NCBI GenBank assembly: GCA_052145115.1
Contig: JBKQPG010000004.1
Location: forward strand, 1-64,000
Length of the DNA stretch: 64,000 nt
Direction of reading: 5' to 3'
DNA from: CAIVVT01 sp052145115
Lineage (GTDB): Bacteria > Acidobacteriota > Terriglobia > Bryobacterales > Bryobacteraceae
The notes under the pieces were generated by a model. That model saw only the letters and a program-made list of their open reading frames with translations, was not told the origin of the DNA and made no database searches. Shown one piece after another: positions 26,334 through 35,351 of this stretch; positions within the stretch are counted from its first letter, which is position 1; every line of letters begins with the position of its first letter. Made by a program: the position numbers and the translations under genes.

Positions 26334-26867
26334 ATGGTGAGACGCCCGTTTGACGAGACCGCGCTGGCCGCGCGCTATGCCGGATTGGGCGTCCTGCCGG
26401 TGTCGGTGGTGCTGGACCACGTGCGCAGCATGTACAACGTGGGCGCGTTTTTCCGCACCGCCGACGGCGTGCGCGCCGAGCGGGTGTACCTGTGCGGGAT
26501 CACCGCCAAGCCCACGCAGCCGGGCGTCGCCAAAACCGCCCTCGGCGCCGAGGCCAGCGTCGCCTGGGAGCACTACTACGACGCGCTGGTGCCGCTGCGC
26601 ATGCTGGCCGCGCGGGGCTATCAGATTGCCGCCCTGGAAACCTCCGACGAGGCCGTAGATCTGTTCGACTGGCAGCCGCGCTGGCCGGTGTGCGTGGTCT
26701 TCGGCAACGAGGTGGACGGCGTCGGCGAGGCGCTGCTCGCCGGCTGCCAGGTGCAGGTGCGGCTGCCGATGCGCGGCCTGAAACATTCGCTGAACGTGGC
26801 CACGGCGGGCGGCGTGGTGTTGTACGAACTACTGAGGAAATACAGACAGGGAAGGGAAGCGCGGTAG
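26334..26867 (+). CDS. TrmH/SpoU-family RNA methyltransferase
   Basis: Protein of 177 aa, a compact SPOUT methyltransferase that transfers methyl from SAM to a 2'-O ribose in tRNA or rRNA. The three motifs are in place: motif 1 VRSMYNVGAFFRTADGV (Asn and Arg of the active site), motif 2 CVVFGNEVDGVGEALL and motif 3 VRLPMRGLKHSLNVATA. No extra N-terminal substrate-binding domain is present, so the target is unclear (TrmL- or TrmH-like). GGAG lies 5 bp before the ATG. It diverges from hutH with 57 bp between starts. Basic tail KYRQGREAR. Confidence 0.9.
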   Translation: MVRRPFDETALAARYAGLGVLPVSVVLDHVRSMYNVGAFFRTADGVRAERVYLCGITAKPTQPGVAKTALGAEASVAWEHYYDALVPLRMLAARGYQIAALETSDEAVDLFDWQPRWPVCVVFGNEVDGVGEALLAGCQVQVRLPMRGLKHSLNVATAGGVVLYELLRKYRQGREAR

Positions 26868-26921
26868 CGCACTGCGGCAGGGCCGCACCGGGAGTGGTGA
26901 TCCGCGATAGGATGAACAGCC

Positions 26922-28034
26922 ATGAGCCATTGGAATCGTCGTCAGATCCTCGCCACCGCGATGGGCGCGCCATGGATCGCATCCGCTGCCGCGCCGGCCG
27001 GCCTGGGCCAGCCGATCAAATCCGTCCGGGTTGGAACGCCCGCGCCGCTGGCGGACAACGGCGGAGACACGTGGGTGGCCGCATGGGCCGATGACGGCAA
27101 CCTCTATTCGCCTTCCGACGACACGGACGGATTCCATAAAGCTGGCAGCGCCAACATCGCCTTCAACCGCATCGAAGGCAGCGATCCGCTGAAGCTCAGC
27201 GGCGTCACCGTGAACACGATGCCGGACTACGGCAAGGGCAGCGCGCGCGGACCCGATGGCTGCACCTGGAAATCCAGCGGCTGCTCGTCGATCGACGGCG
27301 TGCTGTATTGGGTCGTGGCGCGGCACAAGTACGGGGAAGACTCCGGCGATGCCCAGAGGCGGCAGCCGGCCTCGAACGCCAGCATCATCAAGTCCACCGA
27401 TTTCGGCAAGACTTGGACGCGCCCGGCCAAGCAGAATTACGACGCCCCGATGTTCCCCGGTTCGCGCTTCGCGACGCCGTACTTCATCGAGTACGGCCGT
27501 ACCCGAACCGAGGTCGACGCGGCGGACCGATTCGTCTACGCCATCTCCAACGATGGCTTTTGGGACAACGGCAGCGACCAGGTGCTGGGCCGCGTGCGGC
27601 GCGACCGGATTGGGGCCCTCAAGGGATCCGACTGGACTTATTTCACCGGGGGCGACGGCGCTCGCGACGCGTCCTGGTCATCCAAGATGACCGACGCGAA
27701 GCCGGTGCTCGCCGAACACGGCAAATTCGGCATGACCGGCGCGGTCTACGTGCACGCCCGGCGGCGCTATCTGATGGCCAACTGGTATTACCCCGCCGGT
27801 GGCGGAAAGATCAAGGACGCCTGCACCAAAACCGTTTGGGACTTTTATGAATCGCCCCATCCCTGGGGCCCGTGGACGCGCATCGGCTCGCAGGAGTTCT
27901 CCCCGCAGGGCTACTACTCGCCCGAGATCTGCCCCAAGTTCCAGTCCGCCCGCCGGGTCTACGTCTTCACGGCCGGTAATTGGAACAACCCGGAAGTCTA
28001 CCGGCTGACCGTGGTTCCGCTCGATTTCGCCTGA
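26922..28034 (+). CDS. Tat-exported DUF4185-like beta-propeller protein
   Basis: Protein of 370 aa. The Tat signal is NRRQILATAMGAPWIASAA in the first 26 residues. The mature part reads like a five-bladed propeller of the DUF4185/GH43-like kind: GDTWVAAWADDGNLYSPSDD, CSSIDGVLYWVVARHKYG, SIIKSTDFGKTWTRP, RFVYAISNDGFWDNGSDQVL, LMANWYYPAGGG and WGPWTRIGSQEFSPQGYYSP. Glycan binding or hydrolysis is plausible, but the catalytic acids of GH43 cannot be placed with confidence. It stands alone, 54 bp after the methyltransferase gene and convergent with the next one. Confidence 0.72.
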   Translation: MSHWNRRQILATAMGAPWIASAAAPAGLGQPIKSVRVGTPAPLADNGGDTWVAAWADDGNLYSPSDDTDGFHKAGSANIAFNRIEGSDPLKLSGVTVNTMPDYGKGSARGPDGCTWKSSGCSSIDGVLYWVVARHKYGEDSGDAQRRQPASNASIIKSTDFGKTWTRPAKQNYDAPMFPGSRFATPYFIEYGRTRTEVDAADRFVYAISNDGFWDNGSDQVLGRVRRDRIGALKGSDWTYFTGGDGARDASWSSKMTDAKPVLAEHGKFGMTGAVYVHARRRYLMANWYYPAGGGKIKDACTKTVWDFYESPHPWGPWTRIGSQEFSPQGYYSPEICPKFQSARRVYVFTAGNWNNPEVYRLTVVPLDFA

Positions 28035-28160
28035 GCCCCCGGACCACGACAGTTCGTGCCCGCCCGGACTGCGCGACGTTCCATGCGAACGGCCCGCCCT
28101 TGCCTGTGCTCAACCCGCCCGCGTCGCGGCCTGTGCGCCTGACGGTTTCGAGCCAAGGCC

Positions 28161-29045
28161 TCACTGCCGGATCAGCACGAGTCGCATATGCCGCTCGCCC
28201 GATGGCGACACGCCCACGCGATCCATCGTCATGACCTTGCCATCGGGCGAGAAGGAAGTGCGGTCGTGGAACGTGATCGCTCCACCCGGCCCGGTGTAAA
28301 TATTCTCGCCGGTCAGAACTGCACCCTCCCAGCGCATTTTGCTTTTCAGAACCGTGCCACCCAGGTCGTTGGTGGTCTCTTCGCCATCGTCGCGCACGTT
28401 CAGCGTCACCGTGCCCTGGTCGGTGGTCTGCACCATGCTGATGCGCGGACCCTCCACCGTGATGACGGCCTCGAAGCGGTCTGGGACCGGCCCGCCGCCA
28501 AAGTCGCTTTTCGCGGCGTCGAGCTTCCAGGTGCCGGCCATCGAGGGATGCTCGGTCGCCACCCGCTCGAAGACCAGCTTGGTCTTGAAAGATCCGTCGG
28601 TGGTTTTCGGTTCGCGATTGACCGTCATCCATTCGCGATCGATGGTCATCCATCGGAAACTGTCGGAATAGGTAACGCGGTCTCTCATTATTTGCTCGCC
28701 GTCGTTCAAGTTGAGTTCACCCATCATGACGCCGTTTTCAAACCTGTAGATGCCCTTCAATTGGCCCCCGTTCGGAAGCGGGTTGGTGGTCTCTTTCCCG
28801 TCGCTCCGGAACACCAGGCGCAAGACCTCGCCGGCGCTGATCTGATCAACCTGAAACTCCGGGCCGTTGGTCTTGACCTTGACCAGGAGCTCACCCTGCG
28901 GCGGCGGTTGCGGGCCGAAGTCGCTCTTTTCTGGAACCAGCTTCCAGGTGCCGTCGCCGCGCGCGTCGTCCGCGCTGGCCATTTGCGCCGTCAGCCCGCC
29001 GGCGAACAGGATCGCGGAGCACGCGAGAGAGAAGAATCTGAACAT
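28161..29045 (-). CDS. Secreted protein with two repeated GTWKL domains
   Basis: Protein of 294 aa with signal peptide MFRFFSLACSAILFAGGLTA. Two homologous ~125-aa halves follow: the first starts GDGTWKLVPEKSDFGPQPPP and the second AGTWKLDAAKSDFGGGPVPD, each with a DGKETTNPL/DGEETTNDLGG turn and closing with a mutational VTYSDSFRWMTIDREW / DRTSFSPDGKVMTMDRVGV segment. The halves look like an internal duplication of a small beta-barrel domain. The xGxWK opening resembles the small proteins at 20531 and 21148, suggesting a related fold. No function is assigned. The gene stands alone, convergent with the DUF4185-like gene. Confidence 0.72.
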   Translation of the reverse strand: MFRFFSLACSAILFAGGLTAQMASADDARGDGTWKLVPEKSDFGPQPPPQGELLVKVKTNGPEFQVDQISAGEVLRLVFRSDGKETTNPLPNGGQLKGIYRFENGVMMGELNLNDGEQIMRDRVTYSDSFRWMTIDREWMTVNREPKTTDGSFKTKLVFERVATEHPSMAGTWKLDAAKSDFGGGPVPDRFEAVITVEGPRISMVQTTDQGTVTLNVRDDGEETTNDLGGTVLKSKMRWEGAVLTGENIYTGPGGAITFHDRTSFSPDGKVMTMDRVGVSPSGERHMRLVLIRQ

Positions 29046-29274
29046 GACAGGACCTCTCCCACCCTACAACGAGATGGCGCGCCGCAGTGTTCCGCTATTC
29101 GTTCGTAGGTGAGCTGCCTGCACTCCCTTCGGGCCGATGGTTCGACCTTTCCTCATCACTGGGCCAGGCTGTGCTGGGGCGTGGATTGGCCGGCAATCCC
29201 CAATCGCTTCCGAGGAACATGTTCTGCGGCGCGCCGCTGGAACCCCGTCATACAATTCGCCGTACTATCGGTGC

Positions 29275-29454
29275 ATGCTCCCAGGCCCGCTCCTGCTCCT
29301 GTCGGCGGCGCTCACGCTGCAAGCTCCGGAGCCGGCCTCCCCGGGCCTGGAACGCCGCAAAACCGAGCTCATCCAGCGCGCCCCAGCCGCAGCCGCGGCC
29401 CTATCGCGCGCCGCGGCAGATTGTTGGCGAAACATCCGGGTTGGGTTACAGTAG
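29275..29454 (+). CDS. Possible small exported peptide
   Basis: 59 aa starting MLPGPLLLLSAALTLQAPEP, which could be a signal peptide, followed by an Ala-rich region ending WRNIRVGLQ. It lies just before the MBL-receiver gene, its stop ending 36 bp before that start. There is no clear ribosome site and no homolog is recognised, so it may be noise within a 445-bp stretch (29046-29490) that otherwise holds nothing I could identify. Confidence 0.25.
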   Translation: MLPGPLLLLSAALTLQAPEPASPGLERRKTELIQRAPAAAAALSRAAADCWRNIRVGLQ

Positions 29455-29490
29455 TTGAAACGGGATTCGGGCGAGCGAGAGGAGAGCGCC

Positions 29491-30825
29491 TTGTTATTGC
29501 GTTTCTGGGGGACTCGCGGATCAATTGCTGCACCCGGGCCGGCGACGGCCCGTTATGGCGGCAATACTTCCTGCGTGGAACTGGCGACACGCGCCGGCCA
29601 GCGCTTCATTTTCGACTGCGGCACGGGCGCCCGCGAGTTGGGCAACCACCTGCTGGCCACTGCGCCGAAGCCGCTCAGCGCGACCATCCTGCTGAGCCAC
29701 ACGCACTGGGATCACATCCAGGGATTCCCGTTCTTCGCGCCCGTTTTCGAAGCCGGCAACCGCATCGCGGTGTGCGCGCCGCAGGGCGCCAACCGCACGC
29801 TGCCCGAAGTTCTCGCCGGCCAGATGGAGTACACCTATTTCCCGGTGGAACTCAGCCAGTTGGGCGCCACCATCGAGTACCACGACCTATCCGAGGGCGT
29901 CCACCATTTCGATGGCGTGCGCGTGCGCACGCAATTCCTGAATCATCCGGCCATGACGCTGGGCTACCGGATCGAAGCCGACGGCGCCTCCGTGCTGTAC
30001 CTGTGCGACCACGAGCCCTATTGGGAGCGGCTGTGGCGCTCCGACGCCGAGCCCGGCCTTCTGGAGTCCATGCTCCACGACGGCGACCGCCGCCACGCCG
30101 CCTTCATGGAAAACGCCGACGTCGTCATTCACGATGCGCAGTACACTCCGGAACAGTACGTCGCCAAAAAGAACTGGGGCCACAGCACCTACTACTACGC
30201 CACCCAGATCGCCGCGGCGATGAACGTCCGGCGGCTGTTCCTGACGCACCACGACCCGGTCCACGACGACAGGTTTCTGGACCGCATCGAGGAGGATGCG
30301 CGGGAACTGGCCGCCTCGCTCCACTCGCCGCTGCAGGTTGCTTGCGCCCGCGAAGGGTACGAGGAGACGGTCGCCAACGACGAGCGCGGCGCCGGGCTGA
30401 GTGCCGGCCTGCCGGCGCCCGAGGCCGCCGCGAACCGCCCGTTGCGGATCCTGATAGCCGATGACCACGCCGATCTGCGCCTGCTGGTCCACCGGGTTCT
30501 TCTGAAGGGCGGGCACGAGGTTCTCGAAGCGGCCAGCGGCGCCGAAGCGCTGGACTTGATCGAGCGCCACAGGCCCGACCTGGTGCTGCTCGACCTGAAG
30601 ATGCCGCCGCCCGGCGGGCTGGCGGTGCTGCAGAGTCTACGCTCGCGCGAGGAAACGCGCGCGCTGCCCGTCATCGTGCTGACCGGCGAAGGCACCGAAG
30701 AAAGCGCCCGCATCTGCTTCGAGTTCGGCGCCACGGATTTCCTGGATAAACCCTTCTCGCTGCCACAACTCGACGCCCGCATCCGCTCCTGCTTCGTCCG
30801 CGCCGCGCAACCGGAGAGCCGGTAG
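29491..30825 (+). CDS. MBL-fold hydrolase fused to response-regulator receiver
   Basis: Protein of 444 aa. The start is a TTG at 29491 preceded by GAGAGGAG, giving MLLRFWGTRGSIAAPGPATA, which lines up with the start of the 14946 paralog. Residues ~1-285 form a metallo-beta-lactamase fold (TRYGG-type NTSCVELATR, SHTHWDHIQGFPFF, IHDAQYTPEQYVAKKNWGHS, THHDPVHDD). A short Ala/Gly linker leads to a CheY-like receiver (~318-440): RILIADDHADLRLLVHRVL, phosphoacceptor Asp in DLVLLDLKMPPPGG, VLTGEGT and the lysine in FLDKPFSLPQLD. The fusion suggests hydrolase activity switched by phosphorelay. No histidine kinase is adjacent. It ends 27 bp before the convergent gcv operon. Confidence 0.87.
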   Translation: MLLRFWGTRGSIAAPGPATARYGGNTSCVELATRAGQRFIFDCGTGARELGNHLLATAPKPLSATILLSHTHWDHIQGFPFFAPVFEAGNRIAVCAPQGANRTLPEVLAGQMEYTYFPVELSQLGATIEYHDLSEGVHHFDGVRVRTQFLNHPAMTLGYRIEADGASVLYLCDHEPYWERLWRSDAEPGLLESMLHDGDRRHAAFMENADVVIHDAQYTPEQYVAKKNWGHSTYYYATQIAAAMNVRRLFLTHHDPVHDDRFLDRIEEDARELAASLHSPLQVACAREGYEETVANDERGAGLSAGLPAPEAAANRPLRILIADDHADLRLLVHRVLLKGGHEVLEAASGAEALDLIERHRPDLVLLDLKMPPPGGLAVLQSLRSREETRALPVIVLTGEGTEESARICFEFGATDFLDKPFSLPQLDARIRSCFVRAAQPESR

Positions 30826-30852
30826 TGGGTCAAGTCTGCAGCCTGCGCCGGG

Positions 30853-32334
30853 TCAGGGCTTGCGCCACCGCACCACCGGCTTCCTCGCGGCCGCGACTTC
30901 GTCGACGCGCGACGTGCGGGTCAGGTGCGGCGCGGTGAGCACCAACTGCGGGTCGGTCTCGATCTCCTGTGCGATTGAGATCAGGGCGTCGCAGAACAGG
31001 TCGAGCTCCTGCTTGGGCTCGGTCTCGGTGGGCTCGATCATCATCGCCCCGTGGACGATCAGCGGGAAGCTGACGGTGTAAGGGTGGAAGCCGTAGTCGA
31101 TGAGCCGCTTGGCGATGTCGCCGGTGCGGACCCCGCGCGCCACCTGGCGCGAGTCGCTGAACACACATTCGTGCATCGACGGAGCAGGGTAGGCGATCTG
31201 GTAGTGGGGCTCGAGCAGCTTGCGGATGTAGTTGGCGTTGAGCAGGGCGTCGAGCGTGGCGTTGCGCAGGCCGGCCGAGCCGTGGGCCAGGATGTAAGCC
31301 AGCGCGCGCACCAGCACGCCGAAGTTCCCATAAAACGCCTTGACGCGGCCAATGGAGCGCGGCCGGTCGTAGTCCCACGTCCATGCGCCCGCCGCGTTCT
31401 TGCGCACGCGCGGATAGGGCAGGAACGGCTCCAGGTGCGAACGCACGCCGACCGCGCCGCAGCCCGGCCCGCCTCCGCCGTGGGGCGTCGAAAAGGTCTT
31501 GTGCAGGTTGGCGTGCATCACGTCGATGCCGAAATCGCCCGGCCGCGCCACGCCCACCAGCGCGTTCATGTTTGCGCCGTCCATGTAGACCTGTGCGCCC
31601 TTGGAATGCATCAGGGCGCAGACCATGGCGATGTTTTCATCGAACACGCCGAGGGTGTTGGGATTGGTCACCATCAGCGCCGCGACGGTGTCGTCGAGGG
31701 AATTCTCCAGCGCCGCGAGGTCCACCATGCCCTGCTCGTTGGACGTGATGTTGCGGACCTCGTAGCCGGCGATAACGGCGGTGGCGGGATTCGTGCCGTG
31801 GGCCGAGTCCGGAACCAGCACGACCCGCCGCGGGTTGCCCAGCGACTCCAGCCAGGCCCGGATCAGCATGATGCCCGTGTACTCGCCGTGCGCGCCGGCG
31901 GCGGGCTGCAGCGTCACGGCGTCCATGCCGAGGATTTCAACCAGCGAGGATTCCAGCTCGGCGATGATCTCCATGGCGCCCTGCGAGAGCAACTCCGGCT
32001 GGTAGGGGTGGGCCCAGGCCAGGCCGTCGATCCGCGCGACCACTTCGTTGATGCGCGGGTTGTATTTCATGGTGCACGAGCCGAGCGGAAACAGACCCAG
32101 GTCGATGCCGTAATTCCATGTGGAAAGGCGCGTGAAATGACGCAGGGTTTCGACTTCGCTCACCTCGGGGAAACCCTCGATTTCAACGCGGACGCTCGCC
32201 GCCCCGAGCGCTGCGGCGGGGTCCACTTCCGGCACGTCGAGCTCCGGCAACTGGTAGCCCTTCTTGCCCGGGCTGGACATCTCGAATAGCAGCGGCTCGT
32301 TCTGCGTAATGTGGGAACGCGATTTGCGGATCAT
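30853..32334 (-). CDS. gcvPB: Glycine decarboxylase P-protein subunit 2
   Basis: Protein of 493 aa, the PLP-binding half of the two-subunit P-protein that decarboxylates glycine and passes aminomethyl to the H-protein lipoyl arm. Motifs: LGSCTMKYNPRINE near residue 83, LQPAAGAHGEYTGIMLIRAW near 140, VPDSAHGTNPATA, and the PLP lysine in HANLHKTFSTPHGGGGPG near 280, followed by YPRVRKNAAGAWTWDYDRP. Length fits the family. It is the last gene of gcvT-gcvH-gcvPA-gcvPB; its ATG overlaps the gcvPA stop (ATGA). Confidence 0.96.
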   Translation of the reverse strand: MIRKSRSHITQNEPLLFEMSSPGKKGYQLPELDVPEVDPAAALGAASVRVEIEGFPEVSEVETLRHFTRLSTWNYGIDLGLFPLGSCTMKYNPRINEVVARIDGLAWAHPYQPELLSQGAMEIIAELESSLVEILGMDAVTLQPAAGAHGEYTGIMLIRAWLESLGNPRRVVLVPDSAHGTNPATAVIAGYEVRNITSNEQGMVDLAALENSLDDTVAALMVTNPNTLGVFDENIAMVCALMHSKGAQVYMDGANMNALVGVARPGDFGIDVMHANLHKTFSTPHGGGGPGCGAVGVRSHLEPFLPYPRVRKNAAGAWTWDYDRPRSIGRVKAFYGNFGVLVRALAYILAHGSAGLRNATLDALLNANYIRKLLEPHYQIAYPAPSMHECVFSDSRQVARGVRTGDIAKRLIDYGFHPYTVSFPLIVHGAMMIEPTETEPKQELDLFCDALISIAQEIETDPQLVLTAPHLTRTSRVDEVAAARKPVVRWRKP

Positions 32335-33647
32335 GCCTGCAGCGCCTCCCGCACCAGATCCATGTCAGCGCGGCGCGACATTTCCGTCGCGCACAGCAGC
32401 ATGCAATTGCCCAGTTCGGGATAGAAGCGGCCCAGCGGCAGGCCGCCGATGACCTTTTTCTCGAGCAACGCGGCGTTGACGGCCTCGGGCGGGCGGCCGC
32501 GGCATTCGACTGTGAATTCGTTGAAAAACGGAGCGTCGAATTTCAACCCCGAGCCGCCGGCAAGGTAGTGCGCTTTGGCCAGGTTTTGTTCGGCCAATTC
32601 GCGCAGCCCCGCCTTGCCGTAAACCGACATGAAGACCGTCGCCATCAGGGCCATTAGCGCCTGGTTGGTGCAGATGTTGGAGGTAGCCTTCTCGCGGCGG
32701 ATGTGCTGCTCGCGCGTGGATAGCGTCAGGCAGAAGGCGCGGTTGCCGGCGGCGTCTTTCGTCAGGCCGGCCAGGCGTCCGGGGATCTGGCGGATGAACT
32801 TTTCCCGCGTCGCGAGGATGCCCGCGAAGGGCCCGCCGTAGCTCGGGGTGATGGCGAACGACTGCAATTCGCCGGCCACGATGTCGGCCTCGCGCGGGGG
32901 CTCGAGCAGGCCCAGCGAAACGGCCTCGGTGAAGACCATCACCAGCAGCGCGCCGTGCTTGTGGGCCAGTTCCGCGCCTTCCTTGATCTGCTCGACGACG
33001 CCGAAGAAGTTGGGGGACTGCACGATGACGCAGGCCGTTTCGGCATTCAGCATGGACTCGAGATCGGCCAGATCGATGCGGCCGCTGGCCTGGTCATAGC
33101 CGAACGTGGCGGCGTGCCAGCGGCCATTGCGGGCGCTGGTGTCGAGGACCTCGCGGTATTCGGGATGCACCGAGCGCGCCACCAGGACGCGCTCGCGGCC
33201 GGTGATGCGCATCGCCATCCGCGCCGCCTCGGGCACGGCCGTGGAGCCGCAGTACATCGAGGCATTGGCTACTTCCATGCCGGTCAACTGGCAGACCATC
33301 GTCTGGAACTCGAAGATGGTGGTCAGCGTACCCTGCGCGATCTCGGCCTGATAGGGCGTGTAGGAGGTCAGGAATTCGCCGCGGCTGGCGACTACGTCGC
33401 ACAGCACGGGGCGGTAATGGGCGTAGATGCCGGCCCCCAGAAAGGACGCGTAATCCGAGGCGTTTTCCGCGGCCCGGCGCTGGAAGTAATCGAGGATTTC
33501 GTATTCGGATTTCCCTCTCGGCAGCGCGAGCGGCCGGTCCAGCTTCGTTTCGGCCGGCAGATGGGCGTACAGATCCTCGAGTGAGCGAAGTCCGCAGACG
33601 TCGAGCATCTCACGCCTTTCGGCGTCAGACTTGGGTAAGTAGCGCAA
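32331..33647 (-). CDS. gcvPA: Glycine decarboxylase P-protein subunit 1
   Basis: Protein of 438 aa beginning at a TTG (33647); MRYLPKSDAERREML matches the usual gcvPA opening, so the rare start is supported. It pairs with gcvPB to form an active P-protein. Motifs include ASFLGAGIYAHYRP near residue 70, SYTPYQAEIAQGTLTTIFEF, NASMYCGSTAVPEAARMAMR and SYGGPFAGILATREKFIRQI, then ATSNICTNQALMALMATVFM and FFNEFTVECRG. Gap to gcvH is 87 bp; the 3' end overlaps gcvPB by 4 bp. Confidence 0.95.
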   Translation of the reverse strand: MRYLPKSDAERREMLDVCGLRSLEDLYAHLPAETKLDRPLALPRGKSEYEILDYFQRRAAENASDYASFLGAGIYAHYRPVLCDVVASRGEFLTSYTPYQAEIAQGTLTTIFEFQTMVCQLTGMEVANASMYCGSTAVPEAARMAMRITGRERVLVARSVHPEYREVLDTSARNGRWHAATFGYDQASGRIDLADLESMLNAETACVIVQSPNFFGVVEQIKEGAELAHKHGALLVMVFTEAVSLGLLEPPREADIVAGELQSFAITPSYGGPFAGILATREKFIRQIPGRLAGLTKDAAGNRAFCLTLSTREQHIRREKATSNICTNQALMALMATVFMSVYGKAGLRELAEQNLAKAHYLAGGSGLKFDAPFFNEFTVECRGRPPEAVNAALLEKKVIGGLPLGRFYPELGNCMLLCATEMSRRADMDLVREALQA

Positions 33648-33734
33648 GCTTGGGTACCTGATCCGCGTGGAATGAGTTCTGAGAGAGGCGCCGCAAACCC
33701 CATTGTAACGCGCGGCCCGGAACTCCTCCGCGCG

Positions 33735-34115
33735 TCAACTCGCCACGTAACTCAGGTACTCGGCGGCGCCCATCAGGCGTTCAATTTCCGGCGGGTTGGC
33801 GAGGCGGATCTTGACCAGCCAGGCCGCGCCGTGGGGATCTTCGTTGAGCTTTTCGGGTGCGTCCTTCAGAATCTCATTCACCTCGACGACCTCGCCCGAA
33901 ACGGGCGAGTAAATGTCGCTCACGGCCTTGACCGACTCCACGCTGCCGAGCGTTTCGCCGGCTCTGACGGCCGTCCCCGCGACGGGCATGTCGACGTAAA
34001 CGATGTCACCCAACTCGCTCTGGGCGTGGAAGGTGATGCCCACCGTTCCCTCGTCTCCGGCCACGCAAACCCATTCATGTTCTTTGGTGTAGCGATAGTT
34101 TTCGGGATAATTCAT
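33735..34115 (-). CDS. gcvH: Glycine cleavage H protein
   Basis: Protein of 126 aa, the lipoyl carrier of the glycine cleavage system. MNYPENYRYTKEHEWVCVAG begins it, the lipoylated lysine is in GSVESVKAVSDIYSPVSGEV near residue 63, and NEDPHGAAWLVKIRLANPPE closes the domain. Its ATG overlaps the gcvT stop (ATGA), showing coupling. Normal length. Confidence 0.97.
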   Translation of the reverse strand: MNYPENYRYTKEHEWVCVAGDEGTVGITFHAQSELGDIVYVDMPVAGTAVRAGETLGSVESVKAVSDIYSPVSGEVVEVNEILKDAPEKLNEDPHGAAWLVKIRLANPPEIERLMGAAEYLSYVAS

Positions 34116-35215
34116 CGGGCTCTCTTATAGAAGGGTGTCGGCACCGTCACCGCTTCGACAAGCTGGTGCCGGATGAGGATTTCGATGGCCACTCCGGCCC
34201 GCGCACGATCCGCGGGCAGGTAACACAAACCGATGTTCTTGTTCAATGCCGGAGCCGGCCCGCCGGAGGTAACCCACCCCGCGGGCGACTCATCCACGTA
34301 AACCTGATAGCCGTCGCGGGCGATCCCTCTCCCGCGCATTTCAAACCCGGTCAGCTTGCGTTTCACACCCTCCGATTGTTGTTTTTCCAGTGCCGCCCGG
34401 CCGGTGAATTCGCCCTTATCGAATTTGACGATCCAGGCCAGGCCGGCTTCGAGTGGCGTAATGGAAGCGTCGATCTCGTGGCCGTAGAGGGCCAGCTTGG
34501 CTTCCAGACGCAGTGTATTGCGGGCGCCCAGGCCGGCGGGCTTGATGCCGAACTCGCGGCCGGCCTCCAGAATCTCCCCCCAGCGCGCCACGCCCAGTTC
34601 CGGCGCGATGTAGATTTCGAACCCGTCCTCACCGGTGTATCCCGTGCGGGCGATGCGCGCCGGCTGGGATGAGACCTCGGCGTCGATGAACCAGTAAGAC
34701 TGAATGGAAGCGAGATCGGCGCGCGTCAGTTGCTGCAGCGTCTCGAGGGCGCGCGGGCCCTGAATGGCCAGCTGGGCGTAGCGCCGGCCCGCGTTCTCCA
34801 CGCTGCAGTTCCAGCGGTTCTGGGTGCGGATGTGCTCGTAATCCTTGTCCTGATTGGAGGCGTTGACGCACAGGAAGAACTCGTCGTCGGCGACCTTGTG
34901 CACCAGGATGTCGTCCACGAAACCGCCGTGCTCATACAGCAGACCCGAATACTGCACCTGGCCGCGTTGCAGTGCGGCCGCGTTGTTAGTGGTGACTCGC
35001 TGGACCAGCGTCAGCGCCTCGGGGCCGCGAATCTCAATCTCCCCCATGTGGGAGACATCGAATAACCCCACCTCGGTCCGCACGGCGTGGTGTTCGTCCA
35101 GGATACCCGAGTACTGCACGGGCATCTCCCATCCGCCGAACTCCACCATCTTCGCTCCGGCTGCGCGATGCACCGCATTGAGCGGCGTCCTGCGCAATTC
35201 CGCACTTTCGCTCAT
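34112..35215 (-). CDS. gcvT: Glycine cleavage T protein (aminomethyltransferase)
   Basis: Protein of 367 aa starting at 35215 (MSESAELRRTPLNAVHRAAG); the longer frame adds 24 unmatched residues. It moves the aminomethyl carbon from the H-protein to tetrahydrofolate, releasing ammonia. Motifs: MVEFGGWEMPVQYSGILDEH, GLFDVSHMGEIEIRGP with the catalytic aspartate region, TGYTGEDGFEIYIAPE near 195, and GLGARNTLRLEAKLALYGHE near 230. It is first in the four-gene operon. No glycine riboswitch is recognisable in the ~135 bp upstream. The lpd gene for the L-protein is not in the window. Confidence 0.95.
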   Translation of the reverse strand: MSESAELRRTPLNAVHRAAGAKMVEFGGWEMPVQYSGILDEHHAVRTEVGLFDVSHMGEIEIRGPEALTLVQRVTTNNAAALQRGQVQYSGLLYEHGGFVDDILVHKVADDEFFLCVNASNQDKDYEHIRTQNRWNCSVENAGRRYAQLAIQGPRALETLQQLTRADLASIQSYWFIDAEVSSQPARIARTGYTGEDGFEIYIAPELGVARWGEILEAGREFGIKPAGLGARNTLRLEAKLALYGHEIDASITPLEAGLAWIVKFDKGEFTGRAALEKQQSEGVKRKLTGFEMRGRGIARDGYQVYVDESPAGWVTSGGPAPALNKNIGLCYLPADRARAGVAIEILIRHQLVEAVTVPTPFYKRAR

Positions 35216-35351
35216 GCCACCGCTCAATCTAACACAGCGCCGGGCGTCTCTCCCGGCGGTTCGATCCAAATCGAGACGCGCAGCCATTCCGGGGCGTGAA
35301 TCCGTGGCCGCGCCGGACCCCGGCGGGAACCGCGCGCGTAAACGACTAAAG

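Noticed and set aside
35216..35351. Glycine riboswitch before gcvT
   Set aside because: The conserved glycine aptamer cores were not found on the minus strand.
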